This document shows positions 8,396 through 15,402 of a DNA stretch of 22,304 nt, piece after piece. How positions within the stretch are numbered: position 1 is the first letter of the stretch; every line of letters starts with the position of its first letter. The translations under genes were made by a program, and so were the position numbers. Below the pieces are notes generated by a model. That model did not search any database. It was given only the letters and a program-made list of their open reading frames with translations, and was not told the origin of the DNA. This stretch comes from Akkermansiaceae bacterium (lineage in GTDB: Bacteria; Verrucomicrobiota; Verrucomicrobiia; Verrucomicrobiales; DEV007), in assembly GCA_024233085.1 (NCBI GenBank), contig JACKQC010000036.1, positions 1 to 22,304 of the forward strand, read 5' to 3'.

Positions 8396-8419
8396 GGGGT
8401 TTCGGGGTTTGGAAACCCC
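8396..8419. promoter_or_regulatory. palindrome with extra half-site between divergent genes
   Basis: GGGGTTT (8404-8410) and AAACCCC (8413-8419) form a perfect 7-bp inverted repeat separated by two bases. A further direct copy of GGGGTTT lies at 8396-8402. It sits in the 69-bp gap between the divergent sulfotransferase-like and thioesterase genes, 16 bp from one start and 31 bp from the other, which fits a shared operator. No regulator family is recognised from the site. Confidence 0.4.
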
Positions 8420-8449
8420 AAACGTCTCCGTCCCGTTCCCGTCCGTGTC

Positions 8450-8884
8450 ATGAGCGCACCCACGACAGCTTCGCCCGCCTTTTCCACCTTCGAGACGCGG
8501 CTCGATGTCCGGCCCGACGACATCGACATGAATCGTCATGTCCACAACTCGCGTTATCTCGACTACGTGCTGGCGGCGCGCTACGACCAGATGGAGCGCT
8601 GTTACCGCATGTCGATGGCGGACTTTCTGGATCGCGGCTTCAGCTGGGTCGTCAAAGTCGCCCACATCGAGCACAAGCGCCCGCTCGAAATGGGCGACTC
8701 GGTCGTGGTCCGGACACGGGTCGAGGCGCTGCATCCGCGCGGGGTGCGGGTCGAATTCGAGATCGTGAAGGCCTCGGACGAAAAGCTCTCCGCCAAGGGC
8801 TGGTTCGAATACGTCATGGTCCACGCCGACACGGGTCGTCCGGCCCTGATTCCCGAGGATATCGCGGCGAAATACGCCGTCTGA
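8450..8884 (+). CDS. acyl-CoA thioesterase, 4HBT/YbgC-like hotdog fold
   Basis: This 144-residue single hotdog-fold protein has the typical opening strand (FETRLDVRPDDIDMNRHVHN, residues 14-33) and helix (SRYLDYVLAARYDQME). The aspartate and histidine/asparagine pattern D-x-D-x-N-x-H-V-x-N-x-x-Y is that of 4-hydroxybenzoyl-CoA thioesterase/YbgC and FatA-type enzymes. Strands VKVAHIEHKRPLEMGD and VVVRTRVEAL follow. It should hydrolyse an acyl-CoA or acyl-ACP; chain specificity cannot be read from the sequence. ATG 8450 gives the full domain with an about 12-residue lead. It is divergent from the sulfotransferase-like gene and 76 bp upstream of cdd. Confidence 0.87.
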   Translation: MSAPTTASPAFSTFETRLDVRPDDIDMNRHVHNSRYLDYVLAARYDQMERCYRMSMADFLDRGFSWVVKVAHIEHKRPLEMGDSVVVRTRVEALHPRGVRVEFEIVKASDEKLSAKGWFEYVMVHADTGRPALIPEDIAAKYAV

Positions 8885-8889
8885 GCCGA

Positions 8890-8919
8890 CCGCCGTCCGA
8901 GGCGGGGAAGCGTTTTTTT
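8890..8919 (+). terminator. possible intrinsic terminator after the thioesterase gene
   Basis: CCGCC (8890-8894) and GGCGG (8901-8905) can form a stem with a 6-nt loop. It is followed seven bases later by seven T residues (8913-8919). It lies directly after the thioesterase stop. The seven-base gap between stem and T-run makes it imperfect, so this is a weak call. Confidence 0.35.
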
Positions 8920-8960
8920 CTCGTGGGCAAATCCGGGCGCGCGTGTTTTGCTGGCGGAAC

Positions 8961-9500
8961 ATGAGCGAGATCATCCTGCCCGCCGTGGAGCTGCCGGATT
9001 CCGGCGTCGAGACGCCCCGCGGCCGCGTGTCGGTGCCCGGCCCGCGTATCGCCGAAAAACGCCTCGCGGTCGATCCCGGCCACATCTTCGGCCTCCTCCT
9101 GGCCGCGCGCGCGGCGGCGGAAAAGGCGCACGCGCCGTATTCTCGTTTCCATGTCGGGGCGGCCCTGACGATGGCCGACGACCCGGTGGGAACGGTTTTC
9201 ACCGGCTGCAACGTGGAAAACGCCAGCTACGGCGCCACGATCTGCGCCGAGCGCAACGCGATCGCCGCCGCGGCCGGCGCCGGGTTCCGGAAAATCGCGC
9301 TGCTCGCCGTTTCGACGTGCGATTCGCTGTCCGGCCCCCTGCCGGGCCGCTCGCCCTGCGGCGTCTGCCGGCAGGTGATCCGCGAGTTCGCCGACGCCCG
9401 CACCCTGGTGCTGATCGATCGCGACGACGCGAGCGGAATCCTCTGCGACGTGGTGGACATCGACCGCCTACTGCCGTGGGGATTCGCTCTGGAGCCGTGA
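8961..9500 (+). CDS. cdd: cytidine deaminase
   Basis: This enzyme deaminates cytidine and deoxycytidine to uridine and deoxyuridine in pyrimidine salvage. The zinc site is complete: CAERNA (C95, E97) and PCGVC (C133, C136). The substrate segment GCNVENASYG (82-91) and the APYSRFHVGAAL stretch (58-69) are also present. At 179 residues it is longer than the usual homotetrameric form (about 130 residues), because about 40 residues precede the core. That N-terminal part (ILPAVELPDSGVETPRG) shows no recognisable domain. I start at ATG 8961 rather than an upstream in-frame GTG at 8943 because the ATG fits the protein start and nothing before it is family-like. If the true start were an internal codon, the extension would shrink. 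The TPR gene follows 150 bp downstream. Confidence 0.92.
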   Translation: MSEIILPAVELPDSGVETPRGRVSVPGPRIAEKRLAVDPGHIFGLLLAARAAAEKAHAPYSRFHVGAALTMADDPVGTVFTGCNVENASYGATICAERNAIAAAAGAGFRKIALLAVSTCDSLSGPLPGRSPCGVCRQVIREFADARTLVLIDRDDASGILCDVVDIDRLLPWGFALEP

Positions 9501-9650
9501 GCGAGCGGAAGGCGGGCGTTTTTTTCGTTGCCGGAAGGGCGAACATTCGCTAGACGAACGGTCCGCCACGGGGGTAAGATGATTTCCCCCGCGTTCCGTT
9601 TCCCGGGACGCTCGAAACGCGAAATTGCACACGAACGGAGAAAGAAAACC

Positions 9651-11072
9651 ATGTCCACCGGACCCGAAGGCACACCCGAAAAAGCTCCCGACCTCGTCAG
9701 CGAGCAGGATCTCGAGAAAAAGCTGCGCGACCTCTACCTGCGCGGCATGAGCGCGATGGAGCTGCGCAACTGGGGCTATGCGATCACGCTTTTCCAGGCC
9801 GTCCTGAAACAGGAACCCCGCTTCCTGCAATGCCGGCGCCAACTCCGCGCCGCCGCCGTGAAGGAAAAGGGCGGCAAAAAATCGCTCGGCACCGAGTCGA
9901 TGAAGGCCATGACCATGCAGCGCGAGGTGAAGAAGGATCCCCTCGCCGCGATGGCCAACGTCGAGAAGGAAATCCTCGCCACCGATCCCTACAACGCCCA
10001 GGGCAACCAACTGCTCTTCGAGGCCGCCATGGCCGCCGAAATGCCGCTGACCGCCGGCTTCGCGCTCGAGACCCTGACCGAGGGCGACCCGGAAAACACC
10101 AAGCACTGGCATCAGCTCGGCCAGTTCTATTTCGACCAGAGCGAGTACGAGAAAGCCGCCGAGGTCTACGAGAAAATCCGCAAGAAGGACCCCGCCGACC
10201 TCGTCGCCATCAAGATGTCCAAGGACGCCACGGCGCAGCAGTCGATGAAATCCCAGAACTGGGAGGGCGCCAGCTTCAAGGAACTCATGAAGGACAGCGG
10301 CGAGGCCGCCAAGCTCGAGCAGGTCAACCGCGCGGCCATGACGCCGGAGATGCTCCAGGAAAAAGTCGCCCTCCTCGCCGAGCAGTACGCCGCCGACCAG
10401 AACAACATCAACGTCGTCAAGGACCTCGCCGACGCCTACGAGCAGTTGGAGGATTTTCCCTCCGCGCTCAGCTATTTCGAATGGGCCTACCAGCTCAGCG
10501 GCAGCGATTCCTCCCTCGAGCGCAAGGTCGCCGAGCTTCGCGAGCGGGTGAACAAGGCCCACCTCAAGGAACTCGAGGTCTTCATCGCCGAAAACCCGAC
10601 CCATCCCGAGATCGAGGAACTCAAGGCCCGCGCCGACGGCCTGCGCCGCGAGCAGAGCGGCCAGTTCATCGACGAGGCCCGCGCCCGCGTGGACCGCAAC
10701 CCGACGGACATGCAGTTGCGCTTCGAACTCGGCGAGCGCCTCTTCGACGCCGGCCAGTTCCGCGAGGCCGTGCCCGAGCTGCAAAAGGCCAAGCGCAGCC
10801 CCAGCCTCCGCATCCGCGTGATGAACATGCTCGGCCAGTGCTACGCGAAGATGAAGATGAGCGACCTCGCCGCCCAGCAGTTCGAGGAAGCCGTCGCCGA
10901 ACTCAACGCGATGGACGACACCAAGAAAAATCTGCTCTACAACCTCGGCCTGCTCTACGAGGAGATGGGGAACAAGGAAAAATACCTCGACTCGCTCAAG
11001 CAGATCTACGCCGCCGACTACGACTACCGCGACGTCGCCGAACGCGTCGAGCGTTCCTACTCCGAGGCGTGA
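9651..11072 (+). CDS. tetratricopeptide-repeat protein of unknown function
   Basis: This 473-residue, alanine- and glutamate-rich soluble protein has several TPR-like helix pairs: WGYAITLFQAVLKQEPRFL near residue 35, NTKHWHQLGQFYFDQSEYEKAAEVYEKI at about 145-172, VKDLADAYEQLEDFPSALSYFEWAY at about 250-275, and two or three more units in the C-terminal third (LRFELGERLFDAGQFREAVPELQKA and MLGQCYAKMKMSDLAAQQFEEAV). TPRs mediate protein-protein contacts; no catalytic motif, signal peptide or membrane segment is seen. The start at ATG 9651 is well supported by GGAG at 9637-9640. The upstream frame to 9528 has no family features. It is followed by a 191-bp gap with a hairpin repeat and then rex. 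Confidence 0.85.
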   Translation: MSTGPEGTPEKAPDLVSEQDLEKKLRDLYLRGMSAMELRNWGYAITLFQAVLKQEPRFLQCRRQLRAAAVKEKGGKKSLGTESMKAMTMQREVKKDPLAAMANVEKEILATDPYNAQGNQLLFEAAMAAEMPLTAGFALETLTEGDPENTKHWHQLGQFYFDQSEYEKAAEVYEKIRKKDPADLVAIKMSKDATAQQSMKSQNWEGASFKELMKDSGEAAKLEQVNRAAMTPEMLQEKVALLAEQYAADQNNINVVKDLADAYEQLEDFPSALSYFEWAYQLSGSDSSLERKVAELRERVNKAHLKELEVFIAENPTHPEIEELKARADGLRREQSGQFIDEARARVDRNPTDMQLRFELGERLFDAGQFREAVPELQKAKRSPSLRIRVMNMLGQCYAKMKMSDLAAQQFEEAVAELNAMDDTKKNLLYNLGLLYEEMGNKEKYLDSLKQIYAADYDYRDVAERVERSYSEA

Positions 11073-11171
11073 TTTTCCGCTTCGGCCGGCCGCTGACTGG
11101 CCGCAAAATTCGCAAAAAATGGGATTGGTGATTGTGGCGATTCTTTGCGGCGGGCCGTTCGATTCGCGGTC

Positions 11172-11212
11172 GACTTAACAGGGTTGGGTCGGTGACCATA
11201 CCCTGTTGGGTC
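11172..11212. repeat. 41-nt hairpin element, copy A
   Basis: The arms GACTTAACAGGGT (11172-11184) and ACCCTGTTGGGTC (11200-11212) pair over 13 positions if two G-U pairs are allowed; eight central pairs (11177-11184 with 11200-11207) are perfect. The 15-nt loop contains a second small inverted repeat, GGTC-GGT-GACC (11187-11197). The octamer GTTGGGTC occurs twice, 22 bp apart (11183 and 11205). A second copy of the whole element lies at 22163-22203, with 33 of 41 positions the same. It is intergenic, ending 51 bp before the rex start. No T-run follows on either strand, so it is not a standard terminator. Confidence 0.8.
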
Positions 11213-11229
11213 CTGCCCAGCGGGATGGG

Positions 11230-11265
11230 TTGACTTGTGAAAAGTCTTTGCGAAATTTCACAAGT
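11230..11265 (+). promoter_or_regulatory. Rex-operator-like inverted repeat at the rex start
   Basis: ACTTGTGAAA (11233-11242) and TTTCACAAGT (11256-11265) are a perfect 10-bp inverted repeat with a 13-bp spacer. Nested inside is a near-perfect 16-bp palindrome, TTGCGAAATTTCACAA (11248-11263). Known Rex sites have the form TTGTGAAnnnnTTCACAA, so the half-sites match but the spacing differs from the usual 18 bp. A TTGACT hexamer at 11230-11235 could be a -35 box; no good -10 is seen. The position across the rex start favours autorepression. Confidence 0.6.
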
Positions 11266-11884
11266 GGAAAAAATCGAGATCCCCCGCAAGGCGGTTTACC
11301 GCCTCTCCGTCTATCAGCGTTGTCTCCAGCGTCTGCGGGAGAACGCCGTCGAGACGGTGTCCTCCGAGGCGCTGTCGAAGGCCGCGGGTGTGAAGTCCAC
11401 CCAGTTGCGGAAGGATCTCGGCTACGTCGGCCAGTTCGGCACCCGCGGGTTGGGCTACAATGTCGAGACGCTTTCCGAGGCGATCGTTCAGACCCTCGGG
11501 TCCACCTCGCTCCAGCCGGTCATTCTCGTTGGGGTGGGAAATCTCGGGTCCGCGCTGCTGCGATACAGCGGCTTTCGCAAAGAGGGATTCGAGATCGTGG
11601 CGGCCTTCGACCAGATGCCGGAGGCGGTGCGCGTGCGCGACACGGGCATCCCGGTGATGGCGGCGGACCGGATGGCCGGATTCGTGAAAGAGCGGCAGGT
11701 GAAAATGGCCATCCTCGCCGTGCCGGCCAACCACGCGCAGGCGGTGGCCAACGAACTGGTCGAGGCCGGGGTGCAGGCGATCCTGAATTTCTCGCCGACG
11801 GTCATCCAGGTGCCGGAGCAGGTGGTGGTGAACACCGTGGACCTGGCGATCGAGCTGGAAAGCCTGAGCTACTTCATCCGCTGA
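11264..11884 (+). CDS. rex: redox-sensing transcriptional repressor Rex
   Basis: Rex senses the NADH/NAD+ ratio and represses fermentation or respiration genes when NADH is low. The 206-residue protein has the N-terminal winged helix (IPRKAVYRLSVYQRCL, then STQLRKDLGYVGQFGTRGLGY, residues 46-65) and a Rossmann domain with VGVGNLGSAL (G90, G92, G95). It ends with the C-terminal domain-swap helix region (VNTVDLAIELESLSYF). Two GTG starts compete: 11237 (215 residues) and 11264. I choose 11264 because Rex proteins normally begin a few residues before the IP-xx-RL segment, and the earlier start would put a Rex-like operator inside the coding sequence. Neither has a strong ribosome binding site. 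It heads a run of six same-strand genes; the glycosylase gene begins 19 bp after its stop. Confidence 0.93.
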   Translation: MEKIEIPRKAVYRLSVYQRCLQRLRENAVETVSSEALSKAAGVKSTQLRKDLGYVGQFGTRGLGYNVETLSEAIVQTLGSTSLQPVILVGVGNLGSALLRYSGFRKEGFEIVAAFDQMPEAVRVRDTGIPVMAADRMAGFVKERQVKMAILAVPANHAQAVANELVEAGVQAILNFSPTVIQVPEQVVVNTVDLAIELESLSYFIR

Positions 11885-11903
11885 AGTTTTTCCCCTCCCG
11901 TCC

Positions 11904-12785
11904 GTGCCGGCGAAACGACAGAAAGCGGGCGAACTGGTCGCGGTTCCGGCGGACGGGTCGCTGGACCTCGGGCAGACTCTGGATTCGGGGCAGGTGTTTC
12001 ATTTCGAAACGACCCGGCTTGGCGGGATCGAGGGCTGGGCGGGCTGTCTGGGGGCGGACCCGGTCTTTCTCGCGCCGGGCGGGGAGGGCGCCATCCTCAC
12101 CCGGGCGCGCGACGTGCCGGCGGTGCGCCGGTTTTTCCAGCTCGACACGCCCCTGGCGGAAATCCGGGCGACCTTTCCCGCCGCCGACGCGGTGCTGGAG
12201 GAGGCGATCGCGCACTGTCCGGGGCTAAGGATTTTACGGCAGCCGGTGTGGGAATGTCTCGCCACTTTCATCACCTCGTCGCTGAAACAGGTCGTCCACA
12301 TCCGGCGGATGTCGCTGGCGCTGCGGCGGCGCTTCGGGCGGGCGCGGCGCATCGGCGGGCGGGTCGTCCATGCCTATCCCGAGCCGGCGGCGCTCGCGGC
12401 GGCGGGCGAGGCGGCGCTTCGGGAGTGCGGGCTGGGCTATCGGGCGCGGGGCCTGCACCGGACGGCGGAGGCGCTGGCCTCGGGCGCGCGGGATCTCGCG
12501 GAGCTGGAGGGGCTCGACGACGCGGCGGCGCGGGCCTGGTTGATGGAATTTCACGGGGTCGGGGAGAAGGTCGCGAACTGCGTGCTGTTGTTCGGCTGCG
12601 GGCGGCACGGGGCCTTTCCCATCGATGTGTGGATGGACCGCGTCCTGCGGGAGCGGTATTTCGGCCCGAGAAAACGGAAGCGGCTGACCGCCCGTGAGTT
12701 GCAACGGTGGGCGGAGGGGCATTTCGGGCCTTTCGCCGGCCACGCGCAGCAATACCTCTTTCATTTCGCCCGAAAGACGTTTTAG
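11904..12785 (+). CDS. ogg: 8-oxoguanine DNA glycosylase/lyase, OGG1 type
   Basis: This HhH-GPD glycosylase removes 8-oxoguanine and nicks the strand. The 293-residue protein resembles OGG1 rather than AlkA or EndoIII. It has an N-terminal domain with LDLGQTLDSGQVFHF (20-34), PVWECLATFITSSLKQVVHI (114-133, corresponding to the OGG1 helix that contacts the lesion) and LGYRARGLHRTA (177-188). The HhH region is FHGVGEKVANCVLLFG with the catalytic lysine at K222, and PIDVWMDRVL carries the catalytic aspartate D241. No C-x6-C-x2-C-x5-C iron-sulfur cluster follows, unlike EndoIII. The start is GTG 11904, 19 bp after rex. AlkA-like 3-methyladenine specificity is the main alternative and is less likely given the lysine. 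The tonB-like gene follows after 44 bp. Confidence 0.88.
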   Translation: MPAKRQKAGELVAVPADGSLDLGQTLDSGQVFHFETTRLGGIEGWAGCLGADPVFLAPGGEGAILTRARDVPAVRRFFQLDTPLAEIRATFPAADAVLEEAIAHCPGLRILRQPVWECLATFITSSLKQVVHIRRMSLALRRRFGRARRIGGRVVHAYPEPAALAAAGEAALRECGLGYRARGLHRTAEALASGARDLAELEGLDDAAARAWLMEFHGVGEKVANCVLLFGCGRHGAFPIDVWMDRVLRERYFGPRKRKRLTARELQRWAEGHFGPFAGHAQQYLFHFARKTF

Positions 12786-12829
12786 TGCTGGCGGCGGGTC
12801 CGGACCGCTCCCGCCGGTCGCGTTTGCCG

Positions 12830-14143
12830 ATGTCGGACAACCAGAAAGTCATCGTTTCGCTGTTGGGAGCGGTGGTGGGTCATCTGCTGCTGCTCGTGCT
12901 GGTGGGCGCGTTCCTGTTCCTGACCGCAATGCTCGCCCCGCAACGGACTCAGGCGGCCTCCGTTCCCGAGCCCGAGGAGGTGACGGTGCTGCTCTCCGAC
13001 CTGCTGGAACAGGCCGAGCTGGTGCCCAAGGAACTGACCCAGCGCTACATGCGGACCGATCCCGACCAGGAGGCGGACCGCAAGCCGGAGGACGCGGCCT
13101 TTCACTCGGATCGCAACACTCTCGCCACCTCGGAGCTGGCGCCCGATCCCGCCGCCGACAAGCCCTTGCCGACCATCCGCGGCGAGGACCGGCTGCCGAT
13201 CTTCGACCTCCGCGACCGAAACTTTGTGGACGGCGATTTCAAGGACGCCTCGGCGGCCAGCGCGCCCTCGGCGCCGTCGCCCGCCGCGCCGCAAACGCCC
13301 TCGCTCGAGACCGCGCCGCTGGTGCTGCCTCCGGTCAAGCCCGTGCGTCCCCTGCAAACCGAGGCCAAGCCCGCCGACGAGCCGCGCGAGGCGCCGGACG
13401 CGAATCCCGACCGCCCCGCCGAAGCCGACTCGCCGCCGGAGCGGGCCGCGGAACGATCCGCCCAGCCCGAGGCGGAAACGCTTTCCCGTCCGGAGATGGC
13501 CGAGTCGCGCGAAAGTTTCACCGACCCCTTCGCCGCCGCGCCGCTGGTTCTCAGCGACGATTCCGGCGAGGTGGATCGCGACGCCGCGAAGGAAAAACCG
13601 GCCGATCTCGTCGGCCCGCCCGCCGATCCGGAGATGGCCCGGCCCGCCTCCTCGCCGCCGCTGACGCTGCCGGAGGTGACGCCGCCGCCCACGCCGATGT
13701 CCCAAAGCGCGCCCGCGTCGGCCGACATCCCACCCTCGCCGAAGCCGCCCTCGGAAACGCCGGCCTTCACCCCGGAAACGCGCGCCCACACCATGACGGG
13801 GACCATTTCCAACCGCGGAAAGTCCGCCGCGCTCGATGTCGAGGAAAGCACGCTGGGCAAATACAAGAAGGCCGTGACCCAGGCCGTCGAGCGCCAGTGG
13901 CACCGCTACCGGGAGAGCAACGGCAGCTTCGTCACCTACGGCTCGCTGAAGGTGAAGTTCCGCGTCACCCGGGACGGAAAGGTGCGCAATCTCAAGCTGG
14001 TGAAGAGCGATTCCAACACCGTGATGACCGAGTTCACCCTGAGAGCGGTCATGGACGCCGACATCCCGGCGATGTCCGACGATGTCGCGCGGATACTCGG
14101 CGACACGGGCCTGGAGATCACCTACGAGATGATCGTTTACTGA
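12830..14143 (+). CDS. tonB: TonB/TolA-like energy transducer
   Basis: This 437-residue periplasm-spanning protein is anchored by one N-terminal membrane segment (about residues 8-33, VIVSLLGAVVGHLLLLVLVG and onward). A long proline-, alanine- and acidic-residue-rich spacer (about 95-330) can span the periplasm. The C-terminal domain (about 340-437) starts at LGKYKKAVTQAVERQWHRYR, contains LKVKFRVTRDGKVRNLKLVK, and matches TonB/TolA C-terminal domains. It would carry proton-motive energy from the ExbB/ExbD motor to an outer-membrane receptor, or act like TolA. Genes for both motor subunits follow directly. I start at ATG 12830, right before the membrane segment; the open frame upstream overlaps the glycosylase gene. 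No TonB-dependent receptor gene is in the window, so the substrate is unknown. Confidence 0.85.
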   Translation: MSDNQKVIVSLLGAVVGHLLLLVLVGAFLFLTAMLAPQRTQAASVPEPEEVTVLLSDLLEQAELVPKELTQRYMRTDPDQEADRKPEDAAFHSDRNTLATSELAPDPAADKPLPTIRGEDRLPIFDLRDRNFVDGDFKDASAASAPSAPSPAAPQTPSLETAPLVLPPVKPVRPLQTEAKPADEPREAPDANPDRPAEADSPPERAAERSAQPEAETLSRPEMAESRESFTDPFAAAPLVLSDDSGEVDRDAAKEKPADLVGPPADPEMARPASSPPLTLPEVTPPPTPMSQSAPASADIPPSPKPPSETPAFTPETRAHTMTGTISNRGKSAALDVEESTLGKYKKAVTQAVERQWHRYRESNGSFVTYGSLKVKFRVTRDGKVRNLKLVKSDSNTVMTEFTLRAVMDADIPAMSDDVARILGDTGLEITYEMIVY

Positions 14144-14172
14144 CACGGACATTTTTCCCCAAAGGACTCACC

Positions 14173-14928
14173 TTGCACGCTTTCCCGTTCGCTCTCGCCG
14201 TCGATCCCGCCGTCAACCAGAAGATCTGGGACTTTCTCCTCTCGGGCGGTATCTTCATGGCCTTCATCGCCGTGTGCTCTTTCATCGCGCTCACGGTGGC
14301 GATCCATCGCTTCATTTCCCTGCGGCGCGGGGCGGTGATTCCCGCGAGGGTGATGGACCACATCGATGTCGCCGAGCGCTACATTTTTCACGGGGCGGCG
14401 GCGGATCTGCGCGAGCGACTGGAGGAAAGCGACACCCCGCTGGGCCGCATCGGACGGCTGGCCCTTTCGCCCGCCCACCTGACCCGGGAGGAAGCCGCCG
14501 CCGCGGTGGAAGTGACCGCCCGCGAGGAGGTGGTGAAGCTCCAGACCGGTCTCGCGGCGCTGGAGGTCGTCATCACCATCGCCCCCATGCTCGGGCTGCT
14601 CGGCACGGTCAGCGGGCTGGTGAGCGTGTTCGCCGAGCTGGGACGCAACAGCGACGCCAGCGATCCCTCCGCCATCGCCGCCGGCATCGCCGAGGCTCTC
14701 AACACGACCATCGCCGGCCTCGTCGTGGCGGTGATGACGGTGATCGTTCACAGCTACCTGAACAAACGCATCGAGGCCATGGCCGCGCGGCTCGAGGTCG
14801 TCATCGGGCACCTGCTCAATCTCTATTTCCGCTTTCGCGACCGTGCCGAGCGCGGCGATGACGAGCCGGCGTCGGCCGAAGTCGAAATCCCCGGCCCCGG
14901 CGACGAGGGAGAGGAGGTGGGGACGTGA
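14173..14928 (+). CDS. exbB: ExbB/TolQ/MotA-like proton channel subunit
   Basis: This 251-residue inner-membrane protein has a first membrane segment at about 24-45 (GGIFMAFIAVCSFIALTVAI). A cytoplasmic stretch follows, then two C-terminal membrane segments: VVITIAPMLGLLGTVSGLVSVF at about 130-152, with the characteristic A-P-M-L-G-L-L-G-T-V-x-G signature, and LNTTIAGLVVAVMTVIVHSY at about 175-195. With ExbD it forms the motor that uses the proton gradient to energise TonB. The start is TTG 14173, supported by AAAGGA at 14161-14166. The first ATG downstream in frame (14257) would remove much of the first membrane segment. The stop overlaps the exbD start by four bases. It is named exbB rather than tolQ because of the adjacent tonB-like gene. 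Confidence 0.91.
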   Translation: MHAFPFALAVDPAVNQKIWDFLLSGGIFMAFIAVCSFIALTVAIHRFISLRRGAVIPARVMDHIDVAERYIFHGAAADLRERLEESDTPLGRIGRLALSPAHLTREEAAAAVEVTAREEVVKLQTGLAALEVVITIAPMLGLLGTVSGLVSVFAELGRNSDASDPSAIAAGIAEALNTTIAGLVVAVMTVIVHSYLNKRIEAMAARLEVVIGHLLNLYFRFRDRAERGDDEPASAEVEIPGPGDEGEEVGT

Positions 14929-15356
14929 AGTTTTTCTCCCATCGCCGCGCCATTCCCGCCGTGCCGATCGTTTCGCTGATCGACATCCTGGCCATCCTGC
15001 TGATCTTTTTCATCGCGACGACGACCTTCAAGAAGCGGCAGTCTCTGGTGAACGTGAACCTGCCGCAGTCCTCCGAGATGGCGTCGAGCGCGGAAAAGGT
15101 CGAGCGCCTCGCCCTGTCGCTGACCGAGGACGGCCAGATTTACCTGGGTGACCAGGCTGTGGAGCCGGAAAGCCTCGCCGAGGCCCTGCGGATCGCCCGG
15201 CGGACCGATCCGGCGGTGAAATTCGAGCTTAAAGCCGACCAGGTCGCCCAGATCGGGCTGCTGGTGAAAGTGTGGGACGCCGCCAAGAAAGCCGGTGTCG
15301 AAATCGACGATCTGCCCGTCCGCATCCTGCTGCAACGCGGCGGTGGCGGGCAGTGA
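14925..15356 (+). CDS. exbD: ExbD/TolR-like motor subunit
   Basis: This 143-residue protein has one N-terminal membrane segment, VSLIDILAILLIFFIATTTF (16-35). It contains the essential acidic residue D20, matching the proton-carrying aspartate of ExbD/TolR. A periplasmic domain (about 50-143) ends in a segment (IGLLVKVWDAAKKAGVEID) like the conserved ExbD C-terminus. It partners with ExbB. The start is GTG 14925, preceded by a strong GAGGAGG site (14911-14917), and overlaps the exbB stop as GTGA, indicating translational coupling. def follows 46 bp later. Confidence 0.92.
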   Translation: MKFFSHRRAIPAVPIVSLIDILAILLIFFIATTTFKKRQSLVNVNLPQSSEMASSAEKVERLALSLTEDGQIYLGDQAVEPESLAEALRIARRTDPAVKFELKADQVAQIGLLVKVWDAAKKAGVEIDDLPVRILLQRGGGGQ

Positions 15357-15402
15357 AGACGAGGATGGCAAGCCGGCGGTTTTGCGGTAGGGTGGCGGCG
15401 CC

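Noticed and set aside
8381..9211. N-terminal extension of the sulfotransferase-like frame to 9211
   Set aside because: It runs antisense to the thioesterase and part of cdd and has no family similarity before VTRIVNLLSG.
9485..9525. Terminator after cdd: CGCTC/GAGCG stem plus a run of seven T
   Set aside because: The T-run (9519-9525) begins about 15 bases after the only stem (9485-9503), the stem is five base pairs with a long loop, and it overlaps the coding end. Too weak to call.
11084..11105. GGCC-rich inverted repeat after the TPR gene as a terminator
   Set aside because: The stem is short, and no T-run follows on the plus strand; the A-rich stretch after it is in the wrong sense.
12694..14172. 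Long in-frame extension upstream of exbB
   Set aside because: It overlaps the tonB-like gene in another frame and encodes a low-complexity R/A/G-rich product. The AAAGGA site and membrane segment support a start at 14173.
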